A DNA stretch of 22,423 nt, taken from NCBI GenBank assembly GCA_037132075.1, contig JBAXPV010000049.1:1-22423 (forward strand), written 5' to 3'. Below the pieces are notes generated by a model that was given only the letters and a program-made list of their open reading frames with translations, was not told the DNA's origin and did no database searches. The translations under genes and the position numbers were made by a program. Positions 6,872 through 15,009 of the stretch are shown one piece after another. Every line of letters starts with the position of its first letter. Position 1 is the first letter of the stretch. This stretch comes from JBAXPV01 sp037132075 (GTDB lineage Bacteria > Bacteroidota > Bacteroidia > Bacteroidales > CAIXZF01).

Positions 6872-8430
6872 AGAAATATGATAATCTGATCATGAATGCT
6901 GCAGGCCGACTGGTTCCTGCTGAGATTAATGACAAAGAAGTCATTCCTTTTATGGGAGTCGGTAAATATATACCTACCGGAAGAAAATATGCACCCTATA
7001 TCGCCAGTTGTGCCAACTACCCTACTGATGGGAACAAAGTACTGAAAAGCCTTCGCGACGCTTTAGAACGTTGTGGCCTGAAAGATGGCATGACGATATC
7101 AACCCATCATCACTTCCGCAACGGAGACCTTATCGCAAACCAGATTTTTGATATTGCTTCAGAAATGGGTGTAAAAAACCTTGTTTGGTTTCCTTCAGCC
7201 TCCTTTCCTTGTCATGAACCTCTGCTTAAATATCTCGAAGACGGCACAATCAACAGGATTGAAGGCAGCATGAACGGCATTCTCGGAAAGTTTTGCTCAG
7301 AAGGCAAGATGAAAGGGACAGGTGTTCTGCGCTCCCATGGCGGAAGATACCAGGCAGTTCAGGATGGTGATGTCGTCATTGACATTGCAATTATCGCTGC
7401 CCCGACAGCCGATCCTTTCGGGAACGCCAATGGTGTTAATGGCCCTACCGCATGCGGACCTTTGGGTTTTGCACTTGCCGACTCCGAATACGCTCATAAA
7501 GTTATCGTCGTTACTGACAACCTGGTCCCATTCCCCTGTGTACCCTGGCAAATCCATGGAAACCATGTAGATCATGTCGTAGTCATGGATAAAATCGGGC
7601 TTTCAGAAAAAATCATCTCAGGAACTACAGAGATAACCAAAAGCCCTGATCGACTGATGATCGCAGAACTTACCTCATTGTTTTGCGATGAGGCTGGTAT
7701 CGTGAAAGATGGCTTTTCCTTTCAGGCCGGAGCCGGAGGGACCGCCCTTTCCATCGGAATCTATTTCTCAGAAATGATACGAAAACGTAAAATTAAAGCC
7801 CGTTTTCTCAGAGGAGGCTCAAATAAATACCCGGTGGCCATGCTGGAAGAAGGGCTTGTCGATTATATCCTTGATGGACAAACTTTCGACCTGGAAGGAG
7901 TTCGTTCTATGCGGGAAAATCCGAATCACCTCGCTACCAGTCCTTTTACGTCATACAACTATCATGGAAAAGGGAATTTTGCATCGATGGTTGATGTGGT
8001 TATTCTCGGGGCAACTGAAGTCGATGTAAATTTCAACGCTAATGTCGTTACACACTCTGACGGATACCTGTTGCATGGAATCGGAGGCTGGCAGAACTGC
8101 CTCTTTTCAAAATGTACGATCCTGCCTATTCCGCTATTCCGCGACAGGATGCCTGTGGTTCGTGACGAAGTAACAACCATCTGTGGCCCTGGTGAATTAA
8201 TTGATGTCATCGTGACTGAAAGAGGGATCGCAATAAACCCCCTCAGGACTGATCTCATCGACCGCCTCAAAGGCTCTTCACTACCAATAAAAACAATTGA
8301 AGAACTTAAAAATGAAGCGGAGAAAATCTGCGGAGTCCCCGCCAAACCTGAACTTGGCGAGGAAGTCGTCGCAGCCGTGAAATGGGTTGATGGCACTGTC
8401 ATCGATGTCGTCAGAAGGGTCATCGTATAA
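6868..8430 (+). CDS. citF: Citrate lyase alpha subunit (citrate:acetyl-ACP CoA-type transferase)
   Basis: 520-residue cytosolic alpha subunit of citrate lyase (EC 2.8.3.10), which exchanges acetyl for citryl on the ACP arm; CitE then splits citryl-ACP. Family signatures along the chain are FMGVGKYIPTGRKYAP near the start, STHHHFRNGD, a GVLRSHGGR segment, ADPFGNANGVNGPTACGPLG, VDHVVVMDKIG, GFSFQAGAGGTALSIG, FLRGGSN and GATEVDVNFNANVVTHSDG. Length and motifs are normal for the family and the gene looks intact. Its ATGA overlap with the CitD-CitE gene and the embedded AGGAGG indicate coupled synthesis of the subunits. The accessory genes for ACP acetylation (citC) and prosthetic-group synthesis (citX, citG) are not next to it, and a citrate transporter is absent; they may lie elsewhere. 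Confidence 0.95.
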   Translation: MKKYDNLIMNAAGRLVPAEINDKEVIPFMGVGKYIPTGRKYAPYIASCANYPTDGNKVLKSLRDALERCGLKDGMTISTHHHFRNGDLIANQIFDIASEMGVKNLVWFPSASFPCHEPLLKYLEDGTINRIEGSMNGILGKFCSEGKMKGTGVLRSHGGRYQAVQDGDVVIDIAIIAAPTADPFGNANGVNGPTACGPLGFALADSEYAHKVIVVTDNLVPFPCVPWQIHGNHVDHVVVMDKIGLSEKIISGTTEITKSPDRLMIAELTSLFCDEAGIVKDGFSFQAGAGGTALSIGIYFSEMIRKRKIKARFLRGGSNKYPVAMLEEGLVDYILDGQTFDLEGVRSMRENPNHLATSPFTSYNYHGKGNFASMVDVVILGATEVDVNFNANVVTHSDGYLLHGIGGWQNCLFSKCTILPIPLFRDRMPVVRDEVTTICGPGELIDVIVTERGIAINPLRTDLIDRLKGSSLPIKTIEELKNEAEKICGVPAKPELGEEVVAAVKWVDGTVIDVVRRVIV

Positions 8431-8444
8431 AAGGCGTAAGCCTT
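8431..8444. terminator. Weak hairpin between convergent genes
   Basis: AAGGC-GTAA-GCCTT forms a five-pair stem directly after the citF stop and overlaps the stop of the opposing gene. On the minus strand it is followed by a short TTTTA; on the plus strand there is no T-run. It may act as a weak shared terminator. Confidence 0.35.
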
Positions 8445-11400
8445 AGTATTTGGTAATTTTTAGCGTACTTACTGCTTTTTCAAAGCGGATCTTTAGAAAA
8501 TACACCCCAGGAGCTTCATCACTGATGTTGAATTGAGCGAACATTAAGTGGTCACAGACCTCTGTTTTTATTTTCTCTCCAATCATCGAATAGATGTCAA
8601 TCTGTTGCAGGGCTTCAGTCCCGGCGACGACCTTTACTTCAAACACCCCCTTTCCAGGGTTCGGAAAAACACTTACCTTGGGATTGTCATCCTTAAGGTT
8701 TGTAATCAGCTCCATTTTTCCACAAAAGGTCTCCGGACAGGGAATAATACTTCCATTGAAGCCACATCCCTCTGCAAGCCAGGTCCAGTCTTTTAAAATG
8801 ATTTCCTTGGTGGCATACCAGTTCATCACCTCTCCTGTCCCCAGGAGAAAATCGCTGTTATTCCCCGATATAAGAGTTCCTCCAAATACGTCGGGATTGT
8901 ACCCAGGCATGGGTGGAGGAACTTCCGGATTTACAAAAACGGTATTGCCACAATCCACTACCCTGACAAGCACTTCTGTTTCATCTTTGCAATCAAAACC
9001 TGTTTGGACCTGGCAGTTATCATCCCAGATTTTTAGCTTTAGTGAATATGATCCGCTTTGAACAAAGTCATGAGTAAATATCCGTTCTCCAACATAGCCC
9101 ATCGTGCATTCCGGGTCAGTGTATGGATGACAGCTTTTGTTTGCCAAGGGCAGGCCTCCCGGATAAGTGCTGAGTGACCAGTATGAGCTGGTGATACAAG
9201 GGACATTCATCGTTCCGGGTGGGTCCTGACAATTAACTGAACCAAGAACCTGAGAGAAATCATAAAAGCAATTCTGTCCCAAAGGAACCAAAAGCTCTCC
9301 CCCATGTTTCTTCTGAATGTTGGCATACATGCAATGCTCGGGCTGAAAAACAGTATAGGTTCGAAAAATTGTACGGGTACAACCGTTATGATCATTAACC
9401 ATGAGTTTTACTTTATAAGACCCTGTTGTCAAAAAAACTATGGTATGTGGCCCCTGCTGACTACTATTGGTCATTGAGGGTAAAGCCCCGCTAATAGGGT
9501 CAGGATATAAGGTCCAGGCAAAATAATATGGTGCCTCTCCCCCACTTGCATCTGCTGAGAAAACATGAGGGGTGCTCACATCCAGTGCGCTCTGGGATTC
9601 GCTTCCATCTGCCTTGAGTTTCAGCTGAAGTGTTTCACAGGGATCCCCGGCAATCACCGTTACACCTTCATAACAAATCTCATACAAACCATTCGCATCA
9701 GTAATGCCGACAACAAGTGAAAAAATCCCCGATTGTGAATATTGATGTGAGACAGAACTCATGCCTCCGGATGAATTGCCAGGGATTATTGTACCATCAC
9801 CAAAGTTAAAACTGAGCATGTATGGAGGCGTTCCGAATACAATATCTACCGAAAAATTACAGAGTAATCCAACTGTTCCTATAAAAGGATCAGCATGACA
9901 CTGTACCACCAGGGGCGGCAGTTGCGGAACAACGTGAACGACCGACGCACAGTTACTGCTTCCCATTGCATTTGAGACACTCAGGTTTACAGGGAAGAAG
10001 CCACTGTTCATATAGGTAACGTCCGGAAACGGATCGCCGGAAACAGGGGCTACGCCACCAAAATCCCATTGCCATTGTGTTGGCACTCCGCTTGACAAAT
10101 CATTAAAATAGACTGTTGAGCCTTCAGCTACTGTGATATTTTGTGGACTAAAGTTACAAACCGGAAATACAGCACCCTCAACAACATGAACTATGCCCGA
10201 GGCTGAACTTGTACCCAAGCCGTTGGAGACAGTAAGTGAGACAGGATAATCACCCGGACTGCTGAAATAGAAAACCGGGTTTTGAAGATTTGATGCAGGA
10301 TTCAACAGGCCGCTAACATACCAGTTCCAGTCGGTGATATCTCCAATTGAGGCATCCGTAAAACTAACAAAAGAACCAGGGTTTACACTGATGTCATGTG
10401 GGTTAAAATCCGCCACAGGAGGCGTCAGATCACCGATGGCAATTTTATGCACTTTATCGGGGCCCATGTTCACCGGAGCAGACCATGTGTTACTTCCTGT
10501 CCTGAATGGCATTTCTGATGCTGCAACAGGTCCCTGTGCATTTAAAATTTGCAGTGAATTCCCGGCAAGATCTCTCCCTTCGAACCGTAATACCTCAACT
10601 CCCTGGTGAAGATAGAATCCAGGTATTGTAAAAATCCATTCAACATTGTTGCTTCCGGGGATTCCTTGTGTATTTTGTCCTGAGTTGTAAGAATCGTAAG
10701 CCATGGATAACCATGCCATGGGCTCACTTGTCCTGACAGTAACTTCCAGGTCAGTTCCCCCACAAGCAACATTGCTTTGCACTGATAGCCCCAGTGAATT
10801 CCCGTTCCAAAGCCATTCAGCCTTGTAAAATGGGTTTACGTTATTCGTTTTCCTGACTTTAACTTTCTGAACAAATGGGAGAAAATTATCGATAAGGATG
10901 ACCTGGCTCTGCTGGTTGGTCGTTCCGAAATTAGTTCCTTCAATAGTTTCCGCTCGTGCATGAATTCTGAATTTACCGTCAGGGTACATTGCTTCCAAAT
11001 TACATTGAGCAAACTGTAAAACTCCACTTCCAGGCATACAATTCATGTGAAGTCGCTGGTAGAAATCAGAAAAAAAATAATCGTCATAGGTGCCACCACT
11101 GTATGAATACGGCATGATCCCAGTTGTTGTCACATTTCCGTTTAAACCGGAGCTGAGATCCACTGGATAAATGCTGGTATTCGGCAGGCTTCCCTGGCTT
11201 ATGATCCCCTGGTAATGAGGTCCAAGCAGGACTTTAAACTGTGAATTACTACTACCCCAACCCGCCGAAGACTCGTTGGCGCCTTCCGGACCGATAAAAA
11301 AGCCCACATGATCAATGGCCATCATCATATGTTGATAGCTACTTAATGTGTTCTCCGGCATTAGTGCATTCCCCACCATCTGGCAGGCAAACTTAAGCGA

Positions 11401-12174
11401 GGAACATTGATCTCCGGCGTAAAACACATTGTTATACTGTGTCGTCAGATGGTACGCCTGACCTAAGCCAATCGTGAGGTTTGACGGCATATGATTTAGA
11501 ATCTTCAGTGGATCTTTGCAATTTGCCGCATCCTGCACACCACCAGCGGGGTTGACATGGCGATACAAATGAACATGTACATTCGTTGCATCTGAATCCC
11601 CCATCGGGGCAAGTCTTTCACCAGCCAAAATCTGATTGGTTGTAACATAACTAACATTTCCATAAGTAAAATAAATACCACTGACAGTACACCAGGCTTT
11701 GCCCATCGTTTTATCCAGAATTACTATTGATGAACCAATGCCATTCGGGACATTTAACAATACCATGTCGCCCAAAACTATTGGATTTGGCCATGCCGAC
11801 ATACCCGAAAATATATGACCAAACCCAAGATCATTCGCACCCGGACCATCCAGGACTACGGCAACATAGTCACCCAATTTATATATTTGAGCGATCGTAG
11901 CATTAAACGGACTTATAATATGAAATCCTAAATGATCAGGATAAGCCGCCGGGACCAGGTCAACACCTCTGTGCCAGGAAGAATTGAACGTTCCCTGCCG
12001 CTTTCCGTAATCCGATGTCAGATCAACGGTACTACTGTTGATCTTGAAATTTACCGGACTAACATATGCCGGACATGTTGAACACGGCAAATATTGTAAA
12101 TCATACTGAGCAACACTACACAATGGCAGCATTATGGCAAAACAAATTGCCAGCTTTATTGTTATTTTTTTCAT
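8443..12174 (-). CDS. Secreted M23-type peptidase with PKD domains and T9SS sorting tail
   Basis: 1243-residue exported protein. A signal peptide (1-22, cut near SVAQ) precedes an M23/LytM-like metallopeptidase domain (about 50-205) with the full residue set: H68xxxD72, H120 in GFGHI, and H200xH202. M23 enzymes cut peptidoglycan cross-bridges or other glycine-rich peptides. The H120-H200 gap is far longer than the roughly 30 residues usual in LytM, indicating an insertion. Residues 210-585 are unrecognised beta-rich sequence with several Cys. Four PKD-type domains follow (about 586-665, 670-749, 755-842, 847-943), then a Cys-rich stretch, and a type A T9SS tail (1167-1243, FPNPGKGVF ... GVYFLKI), so it should cross the outer membrane. 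It is the last gene of the 18773-to-8443 cluster. Whether it is an active hydrolase is not shown. Confidence 0.85.
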   Translation of the reverse strand: MKKITIKLAICFAIMLPLCSVAQYDLQYLPCSTCPAYVSPVNFKINSSTVDLTSDYGKRQGTFNSSWHRGVDLVPAAYPDHLGFHIISPFNATIAQIYKLGDYVAVVLDGPGANDLGFGHIFSGMSAWPNPIVLGDMVLLNVPNGIGSSIVILDKTMGKAWCTVSGIYFTYGNVSYVTTNQILAGERLAPMGDSDATNVHVHLYRHVNPAGGVQDAANCKDPLKILNHMPSNLTIGLGQAYHLTTQYNNVFYAGDQCSSLKFACQMVGNALMPENTLSSYQHMMMAIDHVGFFIGPEGANESSAGWGSSNSQFKVLLGPHYQGIISQGSLPNTSIYPVDLSSGLNGNVTTTGIMPYSYSGGTYDDYFFSDFYQRLHMNCMPGSGVLQFAQCNLEAMYPDGKFRIHARAETIEGTNFGTTNQQSQVILIDNFLPFVQKVKVRKTNNVNPFYKAEWLWNGNSLGLSVQSNVACGGTDLEVTVRTSEPMAWLSMAYDSYNSGQNTQGIPGSNNVEWIFTIPGFYLHQGVEVLRFEGRDLAGNSLQILNAQGPVAASEMPFRTGSNTWSAPVNMGPDKVHKIAIGDLTPPVADFNPHDISVNPGSFVSFTDASIGDITDWNWYVSGLLNPASNLQNPVFYFSSPGDYPVSLTVSNGLGTSSASGIVHVVEGAVFPVCNFSPQNITVAEGSTVYFNDLSSGVPTQWQWDFGGVAPVSGDPFPDVTYMNSGFFPVNLSVSNAMGSSNCASVVHVVPQLPPLVVQCHADPFIGTVGLLCNFSVDIVFGTPPYMLSFNFGDGTIIPGNSSGGMSSVSHQYSQSGIFSLVVGITDANGLYEICYEGVTVIAGDPCETLQLKLKADGSESQSALDVSTPHVFSADASGGEAPYYFAWTLYPDPISGALPSMTNSSQQGPHTIVFLTTGSYKVKLMVNDHNGCTRTIFRTYTVFQPEHCMYANIQKKHGGELLVPLGQNCFYDFSQVLGSVNCQDPPGTMNVPCITSSYWSLSTYPGGLPLANKSCHPYTDPECTMGYVGERIFTHDFVQSGSYSLKLKIWDDNCQVQTGFDCKDETEVLVRVVDCGNTVFVNPEVPPPMPGYNPDVFGGTLISGNNSDFLLGTGEVMNWYATKEIILKDWTWLAEGCGFNGSIIPCPETFCGKMELITNLKDDNPKVSVFPNPGKGVFEVKVVAGTEALQQIDIYSMIGEKIKTEVCDHLMFAQFNISDEAPGVYFLKIRFEKAVSTLKITKY

Positions 12175-12180
12175 TGCATT

Positions 12181-12187
12181 TCCTCCT
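12181..12187 (-). promoter_or_regulatory. Strong Shine-Dalgarno before the M23/PKD gene
   Basis: AGGAGGA on the minus strand, six bases before the ATG at 12174, fixes this start. It lies in the only real gap (59 bp) between the genes of this cluster; no TAnnTTTG element is seen there. Confidence 0.75.
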
Positions 12188-12233
12188 CATCTTATCAATC
12201 TCTCACTGCAATTATTAATACGAAAAATTTCAT

Positions 12234-13223
12234 TTATTTCATGGGTATCTGTTTAAACCACGAGGATTCAAACTTTTCCCAACGCATGCGTTCTTTGCCT
12301 TTGGGCGGGCAGATTACATTCAAAGCATGGATTCTTTCAGCTAAGCTTTTAGTATTGTCAATCAGATTTTTTTGAATTTCTGTATTTGACGGACTAAATT
12401 CATACTTCAGAAATTCTCCTTTTGCGATGTCCAGGTAAAACAAAGTATTCACGCAACTATCTGCCTTAAAACATTTCACGCACACCACCCAGGCATCATT
12501 AACGCCCATCGTCACAGTATTCATATCCGGATACAGCATCTCAAAATATAAGTTCTTTTCTATATCCAACACACGAAAACCTTCGGGGTATAAACTGCCG
12601 TATTCATCACCAATTCTAAAGGTATGAACAATATATCTTCCTTTGGGCTCAATTTTTACATCATCAAAATTTTTATCATAATGAGGAATCTGTTTAATTA
12701 ATTTCCCTTTTACATCATAAATACGCGCATCATTGATGGCGCCAAGGTCAGCATCATCACTCATTAAATCAAGATAGTAATTCAGTAAAATGTATTGCTT
12801 TCCTGGCTCAGATGTCCGTGAACATGCGAGCCCAAATTGCACACCGGCTTCAGGATGAATGCGGTCAGGATAATATTTTGACAACTCTTCTTTTGCTAAA
12901 AAATCGCTGATTTTTTTGCCCCTTAAATCAAGGGCCGGACATCCGTTTCCAGACCTGTCCAAAAGCTTCACACCTTCCCTGACAAAAGGATTTTCATGAA
13001 GCAGGTCAATTGTTTTGATAAGTTTATTCTTCTGAAGATCCCAGAATTCAATATTTAATACGGTGAGTTTCCCTTTGTCATCCTCCTTGCTGACTTTGCG
13101 TATAGCAGCATCCTGTGCATACATTACAGGCAGGCCGGCAAAAGCGACCCATAATAAAAGTGAAACGAAGATTTTACGCCCTATTTTGGCACTTGTTTCC
13201 AGTCTTTTTCGTAAGATTTCCAT
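12234..13223 (-). CDS. Exported protein, member 3 of a tandem paralogue family
   Basis: 329 residues, family not recognised. It shares the plan of the two genes before it: an export signal, an opening beta-rich segment of the type IR...K..LT.L.IEF(W/Y)D, NPF (78-80), GKKISDF, a VKGKLIK strand (171-177), EPKGRY (192-197) and a C-terminus ending WEKFESSWFKQIP, compared with YEKDWKQVP in the preceding paralogue. The SPxGRY-like motif recalls WD40/TolB-like propeller blades (SPDGRYLA), so a beta-propeller is possible but unproven. The signal peptide is long: a basic n-region (MEILRKRLETSAKIGRK) followed by a hydrophobic core and a MYAQ cut site. The ATG at 13223 lies inside the previous gene, overlapping it by 43 nt; no better start exists, and coupling is likely. 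Four or five scattered cysteines are present. Confidence 0.8.
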   Translation of the reverse strand: MEILRKRLETSAKIGRKIFVSLLLWVAFAGLPVMYAQDAAIRKVSKEDDKGKLTVLNIEFWDLQKNKLIKTIDLLHENPFVREGVKLLDRSGNGCPALDLRGKKISDFLAKEELSKYYPDRIHPEAGVQFGLACSRTSEPGKQYILLNYYLDLMSDDADLGAINDARIYDVKGKLIKQIPHYDKNFDDVKIEPKGRYIVHTFRIGDEYGSLYPEGFRVLDIEKNLYFEMLYPDMNTVTMGVNDAWVVCVKCFKADSCVNTLFYLDIAKGEFLKYEFSPSNTEIQKNLIDNTKSLAERIHALNVICPPKGKERMRWEKFESSWFKQIPMK

Positions 13224-14110
13224 TGTAATTCCTCTCCCGCAAAATCATTCTCTAATGAAATAACCCTCTCATTCATTTTAAAAACTGCTTTATCGCCTAA
13301 GTTGGCGTGGAACTTTGTTTTGAATTCATCCGAATAAACCTGGGTGTAAATAAAGACCCTTTTAAAATCAAAATACTGGACCTTAAAACCAGGATTCTCG
13401 CTCGAAGTCGCATAGCTGTAGACACATAGATAAGTATCCGTCAGCTTTCTGATACTGGCAGAATCAACAAAAACCTCTGCATATTGGTTGTTTAAACGAT
13501 CAAAGATCCTTAGACCACTTTTCATCGTTTGCCCATCAGGGGTAGCATACCCAAAGGAATGAACAACATAACGACCTTTGGGAGAGATCACGGCATCATT
13601 AACATTGACGTCATATTGGTTGAAATTCAAAAGGTCAACGCCACGTTTGTCGAAATAATTAAAATTGGCGACCATGCCTTCAGTCTTTTTCGATGACATC
13701 ATTTTCATATTATAAACCAAGAGTGAAAAATATGGATTTTTCTGACAAACATAAAGACTCACGATCCCATATTTTAATGAATCTTTTGGAGATATACTTC
13801 CCTTGGTATACCTGGAAGCAAAACTCTGTGGAATCATATCTTCAACTTTTTTACCCTGAAGTAAGATCCGGGGAAACTGTTCATTAGGATCAAACTCAGA
13901 CTTAAAACCCATTTTTAAGAAAGGATTAAAATCATAAATATCCAATCGCCTGATAACAACTTTATTTAAAGAATCATAAAAAGTAAGTTCACGTAAAAGG
14001 TCTTTCCCGCTTTTATCCTTGGTATAGGAATAACGGACACCAAATTCCTGGGAAAACAACAATGAACAAGGGATTAATATCCACAATAAGATGATGGCTA
14101 ACTTTTTCAT
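13181..14110 (-). CDS. Exported protein, member 2 of a tandem paralogue family
   Basis: 309 residues, family not recognised. A clear signal peptide (MKKLAIILLW... cut after LLFSQ) precedes a mature protein of about 288 residues. Landmarks shared with both neighbours are VRYSYTKDK..KDLLRELTFYD (25-46), NPF (62-64), LQGKKVEDMIP, NYFDKRG (151-157), SPKGRY (176-181), SGLRIFD and the C-terminal YEKDWKQVP. The mature protein has no membrane helix, lipobox or T9SS tail, so it is probably periplasmic unless exported by another route. It starts 11 nt after the 295-residue paralogue and its stop lies within the next gene. A tandem triplication that has diverged considerably is the simplest explanation for the three genes. 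Function unknown. Confidence 0.82.
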   Translation of the reverse strand: MKKLAIILLWILIPCSLLFSQEFGVRYSYTKDKSGKDLLRELTFYDSLNKVVIRRLDIYDFNPFLKMGFKSEFDPNEQFPRILLQGKKVEDMIPQSFASRYTKGSISPKDSLKYGIVSLYVCQKNPYFSLLVYNMKMMSSKKTEGMVANFNYFDKRGVDLLNFNQYDVNVNDAVISPKGRYVVHSFGYATPDGQTMKSGLRIFDRLNNQYAEVFVDSASIRKLTDTYLCVYSYATSSENPGFKVQYFDFKRVFIYTQVYSDEFKTKFHANLGDKAVFKMNERVISLENDFAGEELQWKSYEKDWKQVPK

Positions 14111-14121
14111 GCAAGGCTTAT

Positions 14122-15009
14122 TTATTTAAGGTCAGCAACCTTAAAATCTGTTTTATAATATATTCTGCGATTTTCTTTTAAAATGATGCAATCCGCGGTA
14201 AGGTTGAGGATGTTGCTCATATCATTGCCACTCAGGGTTTTCGTATACACTTTACGTGCGCCAATGTCGAAGATTTTATAGTAATAACGGCGCGTGGAAT
14301 CGTTGGCCTGGTTATCTGTCACCGACATCAGCTTCTCATCGGGAAGAAAATAAAGACCGGGATTGAATTCCTTCTCAAAATAGCTAAAACCGGGGCTTTG
14401 GAAGTCGAACATTCTTGATCCAGAAGGCATGTCAATGGCATCTTTCGTAAATTTCCCCGTCGTATATGCCAGGTATCTGCCTGAGGGTGTGAAAAACAAT
14501 TGAGAGATGACCAATTGAGGTTCATAATCTGCCTTAATCAATTTACCTTCTTTATTAAAGACAAATAATGCAGTTTGTCCGATCTGAGAACCTTCGATGA
14601 CATAAGACTGAAAGGTGTAATACAATACAACAAAACCAGGATTGTCAACAAACCAGGAAGAAGTAGAAGTACCCTGAACAAGGCCCAGGCTGTGAATTTT
14701 ACTCCAGTCGGGACGACTCTTGAACAATGAATCGGGAAACACCTCATTCATGGTGACTCCATTAAAATCATATATTTTGTTGGCAGAGCTATCTGGCAAA
14801 GCAGGGAATTTAAAATGATTAAAAGGATTTTGTTTAAACACATTGATGGTTTTAAAAACACTGTCCTTCTTCGTGTCGTAGAACTCGACTTTACGAAGCA
14901 CATCTTTTTTATTCTTATCCCAAACATACCTGATCACAGAAGTTTGTGCGTAAGTTGCCCATGAAAAGCTGCAGCAAAGGAAAAGCAACAAATAAAACAG
15001 TTTTTTCAT
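14122..15009 (-). CDS. Exported protein, member 1 of a tandem paralogue family
   Basis: 295 residues, family not recognised. The signal peptide (MKKLFYLLLFLCC... cut after TYAQ) is followed by VIRYVWDKNKKDVLRKVEFYD (25-45), NPF (61-63), FNGVTMNEVFP, FNKEGKLIK (151-159), TPSGRY (174-179), SRMFDF and a C-terminus of short beta strands. These landmarks align in order with the next two genes, so the three are paralogues. The TPSGRYLAY segment is propeller-like, as in the siblings. Its ATG overlaps the stop of the tail-fibre-like gene by four bases (ATGA), so the two are translationally coupled and probably act together. The mature protein has no cysteine cluster, lipobox or T9SS tail. Confidence 0.82.
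   Translation of the reverse strand: MKKLFYLLLFLCCSFSWATYAQTSVIRYVWDKNKKDVLRKVEFYDTKKDSVFKTINVFKQNPFNHFKFPALPDSSANKIYDFNGVTMNEVFPDSLFKSRPDWSKIHSLGLVQGTSTSSWFVDNPGFVVLYYTFQSYVIEGSQIGQTALFVFNKEGKLIKADYEPQLVISQLFFTPSGRYLAYTTGKFTKDAIDMPSGSRMFDFQSPGFSYFEKEFNPGLYFLPDEKLMSVTDNQANDSTRRYYYKIFDIGARKVYTKTLSGNDMSNILNLTADCIILKENRRIYYKTDFKVADLK

Noticed and set aside
7962..8423. 153-codon minus-strand frame inside citF
   Set aside because: Serine/threonine-rich antisense of a well-recognised gene; no start context or domain.
8548..9061. Plus-strand frames inside the M23/PKD gene
   Set aside because: Shadow frames opposite a long gene with clear domains.
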